From Chitinophaga jiangningensis (lineage in GTDB: Bacteria > Bacteroidota > Bacteroidia > Chitinophagales > Chitinophagaceae): DNA of 64,000 bases. Below are positions 25,178-33,153 of this stretch, in pieces. Position numbers and translations under genes: made by a program. Where the stretch lies: assembly GCF_900142605.1 (NCBI RefSeq), contig NZ_FRBL01000012.1, positions 133,991-197,990 on the forward strand, in the 5' to 3' direction. Within the stretch, counting starts at the first letter, position 1. Each line of letters starts with the position of its first letter. The notes beneath the pieces are model-generated. The model was not told where the DNA came from. It was given only the letters and a program-made list of their open reading frames with translations, and did no database searches.

Positions 25178-26524
25178 ATGAAAGTATCCAGGATTACTAT
25201 CAAAGATTTTCATCAGTTTAAGGATCTCGATCTTGATTTAACGTATCCGGCTGGCCATCCAAAAGCGGGAAAGCCTTTGGATAAAGTGTGTTTTATTGGG
25301 CAGAGTGGGACTGGCAAGACGACATTGCTGGAGATGATACCGTTGTTTACGAGTAGATATCATACAAAATCATTTCCGGAGGATAGCGACGATTATCTTG
25401 ACAAAATTTCTGTTAGTATATCATACGGACATAATTCAGAGTTTAATACCACGGTTGTTGATAAGCTTCTCGATTTTAGAATATGGTCTTGGGATGAATC
25501 CCATACTCCAAAGTACGCAGATCAAACCAGAGAATACGATCCCATAGAATACTATAATTTAGAATGGACCAAGAAAATTGCAAGTAAAATTGTCTACCTA
25601 CCTGCAAATTTAAACTTTGAGATTGATGATATTGAGGATCCAAATTATAGTTATGGGAAAATTGTAGACTTCAGCAAAAGTAATGTGTCTGCAGTTTGGA
25701 ATCTAATCCTTGATTCAATTCAAAAGTACCATGAGCAGGAATTGCAAATTAGGCAGGATATTTCAAAAGCAGTAGAGCAGGCTCCAAATGATCTGGACGG
25801 TATTAGATTGGCTGTAAATAAGCTGGAGCAATGGAAAAAAAGCCAGTTTAATCCAATCGCGGATGTAGCTGACAATTGTTTGGATGCGTTGTTGGCAAAT
25901 TTCAAGTTAAGAGTAAAAAGAGAGTTTAATTTCAATACTAAAGGAGATATCGGTTTTATTAAAATTGAGGATTTTAATAAAAATGAAATACCGCATCATT
26001 TATGGAGTACTGGCACAAAGCAAATTGTACTAAGTTCGCTGCCTTTATATTTGCTTAAACCGCAACATACAATCATTCTAATTGACGAACCCGAGCGCTC
26101 TCTGTACCCTGATTTGCAACGGTTAATAATAAACTATTATGCCTCACTTACTAAAGGGTGTCAATTTTTTTATTCAACACATTCCCCAATTATAGCTGCT
26201 AGTTTTGAACCCTGGGAAATTGTAGAACTAAAGTTCAATGAGGCTGGTCAAGTATATCGTGACGCCTATTATGAAGGCGAAAACCACGTCGATAACTACT
26301 TCATCGATCCACGTTACCTCGACTACGACCTGATTCTTAAAAAAGTATTTGATATGAAAGATACCAATGCTGATCTGAGAACAGAGGCCATTGTCGAAAT
26401 CACCATGCTGAAGAACCAAATAGATCAATTAAAGGCCGAAGGAAAATTAAAAACCAAAGAAGCAAAGGACATCATCATACGTTATAAAAACCTGGCAAAC
26501 AAGCTGGCCTGGAAAACCGAATAG
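25178..26524 (+). CDS. SMC/OLD-like AAA ATPase, candidate defence-module subunit
   Basis: ATPase of the RecF/SMC/OLD-like ABC class, 448 residues, cytoplasmic. It begins KVSRITIKDFHQF, has Walker A GQSGTGKTT at 41-49, Walker B IILIDEPE at about 299-306 and the H-loop STHSP at about 333-337. The middle region (about 160-260) is coiled-coil-like, and the C-terminal 60 residues are highly charged. A six-base gap separates it from the HNH-like partner. The architecture recalls PtuA of Septu and related ATPases that pair with HNH nucleases in anti-phage systems. Both genes are clearly more A+T-rich than their neighbours and lie directly after a tRNA, which suggests acquisition. Identity as Septu is an inference, not shown. 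Confidence 0.82.
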   Translation: MKVSRITIKDFHQFKDLDLDLTYPAGHPKAGKPLDKVCFIGQSGTGKTTLLEMIPLFTSRYHTKSFPEDSDDYLDKISVSISYGHNSEFNTTVVDKLLDFRIWSWDESHTPKYADQTREYDPIEYYNLEWTKKIASKIVYLPANLNFEIDDIEDPNYSYGKIVDFSKSNVSAVWNLILDSIQKYHEQELQIRQDISKAVEQAPNDLDGIRLAVNKLEQWKKSQFNPIADVADNCLDALLANFKLRVKREFNFNTKGDIGFIKIEDFNKNEIPHHLWSTGTKQIVLSSLPLYLLKPQHTIILIDEPERSLYPDLQRLIINYYASLTKGCQFFYSTHSPIIAASFEPWEIVELKFNEAGQVYRDAYYEGENHVDNYFIDPRYLDYDLILKKVFDMKDTNADLRTEAIVEITMLKNQIDQLKAEGKLKTKEAKDIIIRYKNLANKLAWKTE

Positions 26525-26530
26525 GCTTTA

Positions 26531-27196
26531 ATGAAATATATTGATAAGAGTATCATACTCGCCTCAAAATATAAGCAGTGGCTGGATGGCCTGACTGCTA
26601 AGGGACAGCAGCATAACAGCTACACATCCTCAAAAGGTAAATATTATTATGATATTATTGCTAACCTGATATGGGTGCAGCAAGGACTTTGTGCATACTC
26701 AGAAAGGAGGATGCAGGATCATGGCTTGTGTGCACCTAGCAAATGGTCAGAAGGTAAGTTTGCAAAATTCGAATTTGCGGGTCATCTCGATCATTATGAT
26801 TGTACATTGAAGAAGGATTATGGTTGGTTGTGGGCAAATTTCTTTTTGATTGATGCTGATATCAATACAAAGTTAAAACGTGATAAAAAGCCTTCAGGAT
26901 TGCAAAAGCCGGATGCCCCTGATTATGATCCCGCACATTACCTGGAGTATAAATTACCTGAGCACATTTTTGTTCCAAGTCGAATCTTAGCGTTTGATAC
27001 CCAGGAGCTGATCAATAAAGATATATCTTGCCTCGGCCTGAATTTCCAACCTATAATTGACATCGGGAGGGAGTACTTAGCACCCTATTTATTTGATGTC
27101 GAATTTGAAATTCTGTCAATTGATGCGGCAAGAAGAAAGCTTACACAGTTTTTTACAGCTTTTGAGTTGTCCTTACCTATGATTAGGGCATTGTAA
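26531..27196 (+). CDS. Degenerate HNH-type nuclease-like protein, partner of the ATPase
   Basis: 221 residues, no signal peptide. The layout resembles the retron/Septu-associated HNH family (TIGR02646, PtuB-like): an N-terminal KYIDKS start, QGLCAYSERRM at 51-61, then GHLDHYD at 84-90, YGWLWANFF near 97-105 and INTKLKR at 111-117. In that family the first motif usually reads CxYC with a second zinc-binding pair later. Here the second Cys is Ser (CAYS, 54-57) and the second pair is absent, so the zinc site seems lost while His residues of the HNH core may remain. It follows the ATPase after six bases and should be cotranslated. Other divergent HNH functions are possible. Confidence 0.65.
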   Translation: MKYIDKSIILASKYKQWLDGLTAKGQQHNSYTSSKGKYYYDIIANLIWVQQGLCAYSERRMQDHGLCAPSKWSEGKFAKFEFAGHLDHYDCTLKKDYGWLWANFFLIDADINTKLKRDKKPSGLQKPDAPDYDPAHYLEYKLPEHIFVPSRILAFDTQELINKDISCLGLNFQPIIDIGREYLAPYLFDVEFEILSIDAARRKLTQFFTAFELSLPMIRAL

Positions 27197-27228
27197 ATAA
27201 AGAATATTTTAGGTTGATGGATGTAAGA

Positions 27229-27263
27229 CATAACCGGACCAACAGCTTCTATGGCCGGTTATG
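27229..27263 (+). terminator. Hairpin at the end of the ATPase/HNH unit
   Basis: CATAACCGG (27229-27237) pairs with CCGGTTATG (27255-27263). It lies 32 bases after the HNH-like stop and ahead of the convergent SDR gene. Confidence 0.6.
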
Positions 27264-27299
27264 CCTAAGCATAATTTTACTGCCCAGGAATGCAGTCTG

Positions 27300-28076
27300 C
27301 TATATAGCCGCACTCAATCCCCCATCAATTAAATAATTCGCACCCGCAATAAACGTAGCTTCCGGAGAAACAAGAAAGGCCACCAGGTTGGCAATTTCTT
27401 CCGGCTCACCCATCCTGCCCAGTGGTACTTCCCCGGAGCGACTCATCACATTTTTAAAGGCTTCACCTACGGTGATATTGGCCGATTCGGCAATGCCCGT
27501 AAGGAAGTCCTCCATTAATGGTGTTTTTATGATGCCAGGGGAAACAGCGTTGACCCTGATTCCCTTTGACCCTACTTCAGCGGCTAATGCTTTGCTGTAC
27601 GCATTCAAGGCTGCTTTAGCGGCGGAATAGGTCATGGTTAACTCCCAAATCGGCTGCCTGGAGGCAATAGTGGAAATATTGACAATGGACCCGCTTTTTT
27701 GCGCAATCATTCCCGGTAAAAATGCCTTATTCATCCGTACCGCGGCCATTAAGTTCAATTCAAATTCATTGTGCCAGTGCTCTTCGGTGAGGGTGCTGAA
27801 GCTGCCGCCCATACTGAGGTTTGCGCCGGCGTTGTTGATGAGGATGTCTATCTTCCCAAATTTTTCCAATACCTCTTTTGCTATGTTGTCCGCGCTTTCC
27901 GGTTTTGCGATGTCCGCCCCAACGAAATAATAACCATTCGGATTTTCTTCCGGTGCAGTTCTGGCAGTTACAATTACGGTAGCCCCGGTACTATGTAATT
28001 TGTCTGCAATCGCTTTTCCAATTCCTTTTGTTCCGCCCGTCACCAGGGCAATCTGACCTTTAAGTGAATAACTCAT
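27300..28076 (-). CDS. Short-chain dehydrogenase/reductase, likely TetR-regulated
   Basis: SDR-family NAD(P)-dependent oxidoreductase of 258 residues. It has GGTKGIG near residue 15, NNAG near 87, a catalytic serine in NISTIAS, YSAAK near 150 and the C-terminal AGANYLIDGG typical of classical SDRs. A perfect 16-base palindrome TGAAACGATCGTTTCA lies 38 bases upstream (28115-28130) and is repeated in imperfect form upstream of the adjacent tetR gene, so TetR probably represses this gene. Substrate unknown. Confidence 0.9.
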   Translation of the reverse strand: MSYSLKGQIALVTGGTKGIGKAIADKLHSTGATVIVTARTAPEENPNGYYFVGADIAKPESADNIAKEVLEKFGKIDILINNAGANLSMGGSFSTLTEEHWHNEFELNLMAAVRMNKAFLPGMIAQKSGSIVNISTIASRQPIWELTMTYSAAKAALNAYSKALAAEVGSKGIRVNAVSPGIIKTPLMEDFLTGIAESANITVGEAFKNVMSRSGEVPLGRMGEPEEIANLVAFLVSPEATFIAGANYLIDGGLSAAI

Positions 28077-28114
28077 ACCTGTTGATTCTTTAAATTTAAA
28101 ATTTGGATTTAATG

Positions 28115-28130
28115 TGAAACGATCGTTTCA
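28115..28130. promoter_or_regulatory. TetR operator upstream of the SDR gene
   Basis: Perfect palindrome TGAAAC-GATC-GTTTCA. Read on the minus strand it is preceded by TTT, giving TTTTGAAAC, exactly as in the second copy at 28752-28769. Confidence 0.7.
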
Positions 28131-28149
28131 AAATTGGACAAAAAAATAT

Positions 28150-28728
28150 TTATCGCTTTAACTGGCGTTTTACAAGGTCCGCCATACGTACAATTTTACT
28201 TTTATCCTTATGCAGTACCAAGGAATTATACCAACCAACAAAAATACTACCCAGGTAATCGGCGATCACTTCCGGCTTTTCATCATCCGGGATTTCGCCG
28301 AGGTCCTGCGCGCTCTTCAACAGGTGGGTGAGCAGCCGATGCCGGTAGTGATCATAGCTGTTTATTACTGCCTGTATCTCCGGTACATCTCCTTCTATTT
28401 CAAAGGTAGCTTTCAAACAAAGGCAGCTGTTAGGGTCGGTGGTAATGATATGCACGGCATCATTTATATACAATTCCAGCGCTTTGAGCGGCGATTTGGG
28501 ACTTTTATAGCGGACCTCCATTTCTTCCATCCGCTCATTGGTATAACGGTGGAGGCAACGTTTAAATAACTCCTGTTTATCGCCAATGGTATTATAAAGA
28601 CTACTGCTATTGATTTGCATCGCATCCGTCAAATCACGCATAGAAGTAGCTGTATAGCCCTTCCTCCAGAAAACTTCCATTGCTTTCTGCACCGCCTGTT
28701 CCTCATTAAATGCAACTAATCTTGCCAT
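28150..28728 (-). CDS. TetR-family transcriptional regulator
   Basis: Ligand-responsive repressor, 192 residues from the ATG at 28728 (MARLVAFNEEQAV), preferred over an in-frame ATG at 28794 because the upstream part is hydrophobic, unlike the family, and overlaps the promoter region. The N-terminal helix-turn-helix reads TSMRDLTDAMQINSSSLYNTIGDK (helices 2-4 of the TetR fold, split here by family position 25-50). The rest is the helical ligand domain. The SDR gene lies 73 bases downstream on the same strand. Matching palindromes sit upstream of the SDR and of tetR itself, indicating autoregulation and control of the SDR. Confidence 0.88.
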   Translation of the reverse strand: MARLVAFNEEQAVQKAMEVFWRKGYTATSMRDLTDAMQINSSSLYNTIGDKQELFKRCLHRYTNERMEEMEVRYKSPKSPLKALELYINDAVHIITTDPNSCLCLKATFEIEGDVPEIQAVINSYDHYRHRLLTHLLKSAQDLGEIPDDEKPEVIADYLGSIFVGWYNSLVLHKDKSKIVRMADLVKRQLKR

Positions 28729-28751
28729 GATCCAACAAATGTATAAAAAAT

Positions 28752-28785
28752 TTTGAAACAAGTGTTTTAAAAAGAAATATTTTTG
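28752..28785 (+). promoter_or_regulatory. Crp-gene promoter overlapped by a TetR operator
   Basis: TTTG at 28752-28755 and TATTTTTG at 28778-28785 (22 bp apart) form a Bacteroidota-type promoter for the Crp gene at 28824. TGAAAC-AAGT-GTTTTA at 28754-28769 overlaps the -33 element and is an imperfect copy of the palindrome at 28115-28130. TetR could thus act on the divergent crp gene as well as on its own. Confidence 0.6.
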
Positions 28786-28823
28786 TGGAGACATTGATTT
28801 TACGGATTCAGTATTATTCCGGT

Positions 28824-29390
28824 ATGGAAGAGTTCATCAGCTATATAATGCACTTTGGAAACCCTGATAAGCAGGCCATAGATATTATTGCCAGTAAAGC
28901 CACGGAGTTAACATTGCGTAAAGGCGAGCACTTTTCAGAAGCAGGGCGTATTCCCAAGCAGGTCGGATTTGTGGTAGAAGGGGTAATACGTGGTTACTAT
29001 TATGATGATAAAGGAGATGAGATCACCCGTTGCTTTATTAGCGAAGGTAGCCTGGTAGCGGATTATGTAAACTTCGAGGCCAATACACCCACCTCTGAAT
29101 TTTTGCAGGCCTGTACAGATTGCCGGCTCCTGCTGTTTTCAAAACACAACTGGGAAGACTTATCGCGGGAAATTGAAGGCTGGGATACTATCAAAAATAA
29201 AATGGTTCAGCGCTGTATGTACCAGAAATCGCGGAAAGGGCCGGTGATTTCCCAGGATGCCACTACCCGGTATATGACCTTTATGAAAAATTACCCCGCC
29301 GTTATCAACCGCGTTCAGCTTGCCCACATTGCCTCGTACCTCGGCGTTACCCAGCAGTCGCTCAGCAGAATCAGAAAAAATATCCGTTAA
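28824..29390 (+). CDS. Crp/Fnr-like transcriptional regulator (Bacteroidota type)
   Basis: 188 residues from MEEFISYIMHFG. An N-terminal cyclic-nucleotide-binding-like beta-barrel (about 25-120, with GFVVEGVIRGYYYDDKG) is followed by a C-terminal helix-turn-helix (HIASYLGVTQQSLSRIRK). The barrel lacks an obvious cAMP-binding arginine-serine pair, as in most members of this Bacteroidota group, so the ligand is unknown. The start at 28824 is preferred because the promoter -7 box lies at 28778-28785; an ATG-less extension upstream would overlap it. Next downstream is an SDR gene. Confidence 0.85.
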   Translation: MEEFISYIMHFGNPDKQAIDIIASKATELTLRKGEHFSEAGRIPKQVGFVVEGVIRGYYYDDKGDEITRCFISEGSLVADYVNFEANTPTSEFLQACTDCRLLLFSKHNWEDLSREIEGWDTIKNKMVQRCMYQKSRKGPVISQDATTRYMTFMKNYPAVINRVQLAHIASYLGVTQQSLSRIRKNIR

Positions 29391-29397
29391 CCCGTTT

Positions 29398-29413
29398 TTT
29401 ACCAAATGGTAAA
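29398..29413. promoter_or_regulatory. Operator-like inverted repeat upstream of the SDR gene
   Basis: TTTACC-AAAT-GGTAAA, a perfect 6-4-6 inverted repeat, lies between the Crp gene and the SDR start at 29466. Confidence 0.45.
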
Positions 29414-29465
29414 TGCTTCCTGCCGAACATCATGCAATTTTACTTCGTCTATTAAACGAATTAAA

Positions 29466-30206
29466 ATGAAAAAAGTATTGATCACAGGAGCTAACAAAGG
29501 AATAGGTTTTGAAACAGCGAAACAGCTGTTACAAAAAGGGTTTTATGTCTACCTGGGTAGTCGTGATATTGATAAAGGCATACGTGCAACGGATCAGTTG
29601 AAGTCCGCCGGCTTTACCCATCTGGAAGCCATACCGCTGGACGTTACGGACGAACAATCCGTAAAAAACGCCGCTGCGGCTATTAGTCAAAAGACCGGGG
29701 TATTGGATGTATTAATCAATAATGCGGGCATCAATGGCGGGCAGGCACCCTATGATGCGCTCCATGCAAATTCCGCACAGTTTTTTGCTGCATTTGCCAC
29801 CAATGTTGTTGGTGTAGCAAGTGTAACCAATGCCTTTATGAACCTGCTTTCCAAATCCCCGGAGCCAAGAATCGTCAATGTAAGTACCAGCGTAGGCTCG
29901 CTTACCTTACAAAGCGACCCTGAGTGGCCTGCGTATAGCTATGCCAGGTATGCTGTTTACGCAGTCTCCAAAGCCGCATTAAATATGTATACCATTCAGC
30001 TGGCTTACGAAATGCGTCATACCGCTTTTAAAATAAATGCGGTTTGCCCCGGCTATACAAATACAGACTTCACTTTTAACAACGGGGGACCAGTGGCCAC
30101 TGCAGCCAGCAGGATTGTTAAATATGCAATGATAGGCCAGGATGGCCCTACCGGTAAATTCTTTAGTGAAGAAACAAATCCTGACACAGGCATAATTCCC
30201 TGGTAA
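29466..30206 (+). CDS. Short-chain dehydrogenase/reductase
   Basis: 246-residue SDR with GANKGIG near residue 7, INNAG near 87 and the catalytic tyrosine-lysine pair as YAVSK near 163; VNVSTSVGSL supplies the serine. This carbonyl-reductase-like form (GANKGIG) is frequent among enzymes that reduce quinones or aldehydes. The ATG at 29466 is chosen because the upstream 20 codons have no SDR similarity. It follows the Crp gene by 75 bases with an operator-like inverted repeat between them; the Crp protein may control it. A convergent hairpin lies downstream. Confidence 0.9.
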   Translation: MKKVLITGANKGIGFETAKQLLQKGFYVYLGSRDIDKGIRATDQLKSAGFTHLEAIPLDVTDEQSVKNAAAAISQKTGVLDVLINNAGINGGQAPYDALHANSAQFFAAFATNVVGVASVTNAFMNLLSKSPEPRIVNVSTSVGSLTLQSDPEWPAYSYARYAVYAVSKAALNMYTIQLAYEMRHTAFKINAVCPGYTNTDFTFNNGGPVATAASRIVKYAMIGQDGPTGKFFSEETNPDTGIIPW

Positions 30207-30230
30207 AGCATCACGTCACAAGCAGCAAAC

Positions 30231-30270
30231 AACAAGCCTTACCATCTTTCCCCATTGGGTAAGGCTTGTT
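30231..30270. terminator. Bidirectional hairpin between SDR and RidA-like genes
   Basis: AACAAGCCTTACC (30231-30243) pairs with GGTAAGGCTTGTT (30258-30270) between two convergent genes. Confidence 0.75.
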
Positions 30271-30297
30271 TAATAAAGAATGGCCGTTTAACTACAA

Positions 30298-30690
30298 TTA
30301 CTTTACTACCGTAGCTTCCAGCTCAATTGTAAGGGTGGCGAAAAGCTCCTTCACACCAAGCAGGGTAGTAGCTTGTTTAATTCCGTATTGCTGGATGAAG
30401 GGAATATATACATCCATACAGGTGGTGAAAAACTCCTGGGTGGAGGTGGTGAATACATTGAGTCTGACAATGTTCTTACATTCATAACCCGCACTGGTGA
30501 TCAGGTGTTCCAGGTTCTGAATGGTTTGAATGAGTTGTGAACGCATATCTTCATTACTGGGTACGCCATTGGCATCGATAGCAACCTGTCCGGAACAATA
30601 TAGCGTTCCTTCAATATTTTTTACTTCCACGGCCTGGGCCGAATTCGTTTGTTCGCCCCATTTCCAGGGGTCAATTGTTCTTTTTTCCAT
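30298..30690 (-). CDS. RidA/YjgF-family protein without the deaminase arginine
   Basis: Trimeric small protein family whose archetype hydrolyses reactive enamines/imines. The 130-residue protein from MEKRTIDPW has EGTLYCSGQVAIDANG near 27-42 and C-terminal TIELEATVV. The archetype's catalytic arginine sits in a PAR(S/T) motif; here the matching position reads QATT (106-109), so imine deaminase activity is unlikely. An in-frame ATG at 30708 or 30774 would add residues without similarity. It is downstream of the WYL regulator on the same strand (gap 90 bases). Confidence 0.8.
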   Translation of the reverse strand: MEKRTIDPWKWGEQTNSAQAVEVKNIEGTLYCSGQVAIDANGVPSNEDMRSQLIQTIQNLEHLITSAGYECKNIVRLNVFTTSTQEFFTTCMDVYIPFIQQYGIKQATTLLGVKELFATLTIELEATVVK

Positions 30691-30780
30691 TATTAATTCG
30701 TTTTGCATATTGAATAGGGCAAAACTACTATGGGGTAATGACAGCCTTATGTCAGGGGTGCTAATCGGACACAAAAAAAA

Positions 30781-31470
30781 TTAATGGTACCTGTCAAAAA
30801 ATTCCTGCAACTTCATTCCATGGGGTTTAAAGGTCTCTGTTTGTACTTCCAACTTTCTAATCCTGTCTAACCGAAAGTAGCGAAATGACTGCCTTAGCCG
30901 GCAGTAAGCGATCAATAGCCAATTTTCCGTACTAAGCAACGCAAAAGGTTCAATCAATCGCGTTGTAAGTTCATTTTGATCATTGATATATTCGATTTTT
31001 GTTAGCCGGAAGTTTGTCAGGGCAAATTGCAGATCAGACAGGTTGTTGCTGTTACGTTCCCTTTGCAGATTTTGGTTAAAGCGCGTTCTTTCGGTAAGTA
31101 AATTGGCTTTATCTTTCAGCCCATGGCGCAATACTGCCTTTATTTTTTCGATGGCTTCCGTATAATCCCTGATGAGCGAAACGTCTGTGGTTTTTAATAC
31201 CAGCTGTTCTGCCAATATTAAGGCATAGGCCTGGGCTTCCGTAAACATCACGGGCGGAAGGTTATAGCCTTCCATCAGCGAATAGCCTTTGCCGTCTTCT
31301 GTAATAACAGGAACGCCTGCCTGCTCTAATGCCCTGATGTCCCGATAAATAGTGCGGACACTCACCGAATACCTTGCCGCCAGCTCTGTAGCGGTAAGGA
31401 TACGCTTTGTTTGCAGCTGTAATAAAATGGCAGTAAGCCGAGAAAGCCTGGAGGTATCATTATCATTCAT
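30781..31470 (-). CDS. WYL-domain transcriptional regulator (YafY/DeoR-like HTH)
   Basis: 229-residue regulator: an N-terminal winged helix (about 10-65, TATELAARYSVSVRTIYRDIRALE) and a C-terminal WYL domain (about 130-225, with WLLIAYCRLRQSFRYFRLDRI). WYL domains bind nucleic acid or small ligands. It diverges from the nitroreductase gene; the 136-base gap holds several operator-like repeats. The RidA-like gene lies downstream on the same strand. Confidence 0.9.
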   Translation of the reverse strand: MNDNDTSRLSRLTAILLQLQTKRILTATELAARYSVSVRTIYRDIRALEQAGVPVITEDGKGYSLMEGYNLPPVMFTEAQAYALILAEQLVLKTTDVSLIRDYTEAIEKIKAVLRHGLKDKANLLTERTRFNQNLQRERNSNNLSDLQFALTNFRLTKIEYINDQNELTTRLIEPFALLSTENWLLIAYCRLRQSFRYFRLDRIRKLEVQTETFKPHGMKLQEFFDRYH

Positions 31471-31482
31471 GCGTTTGCACCC

Positions 31483-31589
31483 GGTATTTTAATACCTTAA
31501 AATTAGCAGGTAATTTGGACTTTCCACGAAACTAAGTTTGGACTTTTTAAGCAAGCAGGCCCTGATTTTTATGTTGACCTTTACAACAT
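31483..31589. promoter_or_regulatory. Cluster of operator-like repeats between WYL and nitroreductase genes
   Basis: The palindrome GGTATTTTAATACC (31483-31496), two copies of TTTGGACTTT (31514-31523 and 31537-31546, 23 bp apart) and an ATGTTG-N7-CAACAT inverted repeat (31571-31589) lie in the divergent intergenic gap. The position suggests control of both genes by the WYL protein and perhaps a second factor. Confidence 0.5.
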
Positions 31590-31606
31590 AAAATATTAAT
31601 TTCCGT

Positions 31607-32251
31607 ATGGCTTTATTAAGTGACCTGCAATGGCGTTATGCCACGAAGCACATGAACAAAGGAACCGTTCCGCAGGAAAAAGTAGATTATATCTTAGAGG
31701 TTGCCAGAGCGGCTCCATCATCTTCCGGATTACAACCCTATAAAATTTTTGTAATCCGCAATGGATCAGCACTTCAACGGCTGAAGGAAGAGGTGTTCCA
31801 GGATTATCCCTTTAACCACCAGCAAATTGAAGGCTGTTCCCATTTGCTGGTTTGGGCCGCATGGGATAAATATTCAGAGGAAAGGGTGGGCCGGGTTTTG
31901 AGAGAAACGACAGCAGCACGAGGTTTGCCCGATTCATCCGAACCCTATAAACAGCGGCTGCTAAATTTATATGAATCACGGGGTAAGCAATGGCAGGAAA
32001 ATCATTGTGCCAAACAAGCCTACCTGTCGTTTGGCCTGGCTATTGCGGCAGCGGCAGAATTAAGAGTAGACGCAACACCCATGGAAGGCTTCGACAACAC
32101 AAAAATGGATGAATTCCTGGGCCTCGGCGATTCCGCATTTAAAAGTGTAGTAGTACTGCCAATTGGATACAGGGATGAACCTTCGGACTGGTTAGTCGGT
32201 CTCAAAAAATGGAGAACTGCAAAAGAAGAATTTATCACTGCAATAGATTAA
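31607..32251 (+). CDS. Nitroreductase-family FMN oxidoreductase
   Basis: 214-residue member of the NfsB/NTR family, FMN-dependent, using NAD(P)H to reduce nitro compounds, quinones or similar. N-terminal RYATKHMNKG and ARAAPSSSGLQPYKIFVI (about 30-48, the FMN-binding region) and the C-terminal GYRDEPSDW are typical. It heads a unit with an AraC regulator 43 bases downstream and diverges from the WYL regulator. Confidence 0.9.
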   Translation: MALLSDLQWRYATKHMNKGTVPQEKVDYILEVARAAPSSSGLQPYKIFVIRNGSALQRLKEEVFQDYPFNHQQIEGCSHLLVWAAWDKYSEERVGRVLRETTAARGLPDSSEPYKQRLLNLYESRGKQWQENHCAKQAYLSFGLAIAAAAELRVDATPMEGFDNTKMDEFLGLGDSAFKSVVVLPIGYRDEPSDWLVGLKKWRTAKEEFITAID

Positions 32252-32294
32252 ACAGATAAATAGAGAAAACTTGTTTCTTATAAATGACAATGGC

Positions 32295-33113
32295 ATGCGC
32301 AATATAGTAAGTCAACCTGATCAGGAATGCTCTGTTATTTCCGGAGAAGAATTTATTCGGGAGCATACTTTCTTTGCCATTAAACGAGGAACTACAAAAT
32401 GCTTTGATGGGATTACCACCTATATTTTTAATCAAGGCGATTGCGGACTTGTCAGAAAGAACCGCTTATCCAAATACTGTAAGGGAAAAGGGGGGCCAGC
32501 GGTGGAAACTACCTTCATTACCTTTGACGAACAATTTCTTAAAAAATTCCAGGCGAGATACCAGCCGGCGCTGTTTGATCTCACATCAAAGGATACATTT
32601 TTGCACATCCCCCCGAGCGCTTTGCTATCCAATTTCGTTCATTCGTTTGCCCCCTATTACAAGGCAGACAGAAATATCATCAGCAGTTTTGCCGACGTAA
32701 AACGCGAAGAACTATTACTTATCCTGCTAAAGTTTCAGCCGGAATTATCAGGTCTGTTTTTTGATTTTGGCATGCCTGAAAAGCTAAACTTAGAGGCGTT
32801 TATGAATCAAAACTTCGTATTTAATGTACATATGGATCATTTTGCGCGACTTACAGGAAGAAGTTTATCGGCTTTTAAGCGGGATTTTAAAGCGATCTTT
32901 AATGAAACACCCAGCCGCTGGTTGTTAAAAAAGCGGTTGCAGGAGGCACACTTTCTTATTGAAAAGAAACGGCGAAAGCCTGCTGATATTTACCTTGAAC
33001 TGGGCTTTGAAACGTTGTCTCATTTTTCCTACGCATTTAAGAAGTACTTTGGACTGGCCCCTACCGCAATTAGCAAAGCGGGGCAATCAACCCCTAAAGC
33101 TACTTTAAAGTGA
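32295..33113 (+). CDS. AraC-family transcriptional regulator
   Basis: 272 residues from the ATG at 32295; an in-frame TTG lies at 32271. The N-terminal 160 residues form a ligand-binding part without a named domain here. The C-terminal two-helix AraC domain includes LTGRSLSAFKRDFKAIF and DIYLELGFETLSHFSYAFKKYFG. It follows the nitroreductase gene by 43 bases and may be cotranscribed with it. Inducer unknown. Confidence 0.9.
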   Translation: MRNIVSQPDQECSVISGEEFIREHTFFAIKRGTTKCFDGITTYIFNQGDCGLVRKNRLSKYCKGKGGPAVETTFITFDEQFLKKFQARYQPALFDLTSKDTFLHIPPSALLSNFVHSFAPYYKADRNIISSFADVKREELLLILLKFQPELSGLFFDFGMPEKLNLEAFMNQNFVFNVHMDHFARLTGRSLSAFKRDFKAIFNETPSRWLLKKRLQEAHFLIEKKRRKPADIYLELGFETLSHFSYAFKKYFGLAPTAISKAGQSTPKATLK

Positions 33114-33115
33114 CG

Positions 33116-33145
33116 AAAGCCGCAGGGACCGCCCTGCGGCTTTTT
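33116..33145. terminator. Bidirectional terminator
   Basis: AGCCGCAGGG (33118-33127) pairs with CCCTGCGGCT (33132-33141) around ACCG, with A residues before and T residues after. It ends the AraC unit and the convergent cupin gene. Confidence 0.8.
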
Positions 33146-33153
33146 GTTTTCCC

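Noticed and set aside
24990..27300. Attachment-site duplication of the tRNA-Lys 3' end at the right border of the ATPase/HNH unit
   Set aside because: No copy of the tRNA 3' end was found between 27196 and 27300, and no integrase is present, so a tRNA-integrated island is not supported beyond position and base composition.
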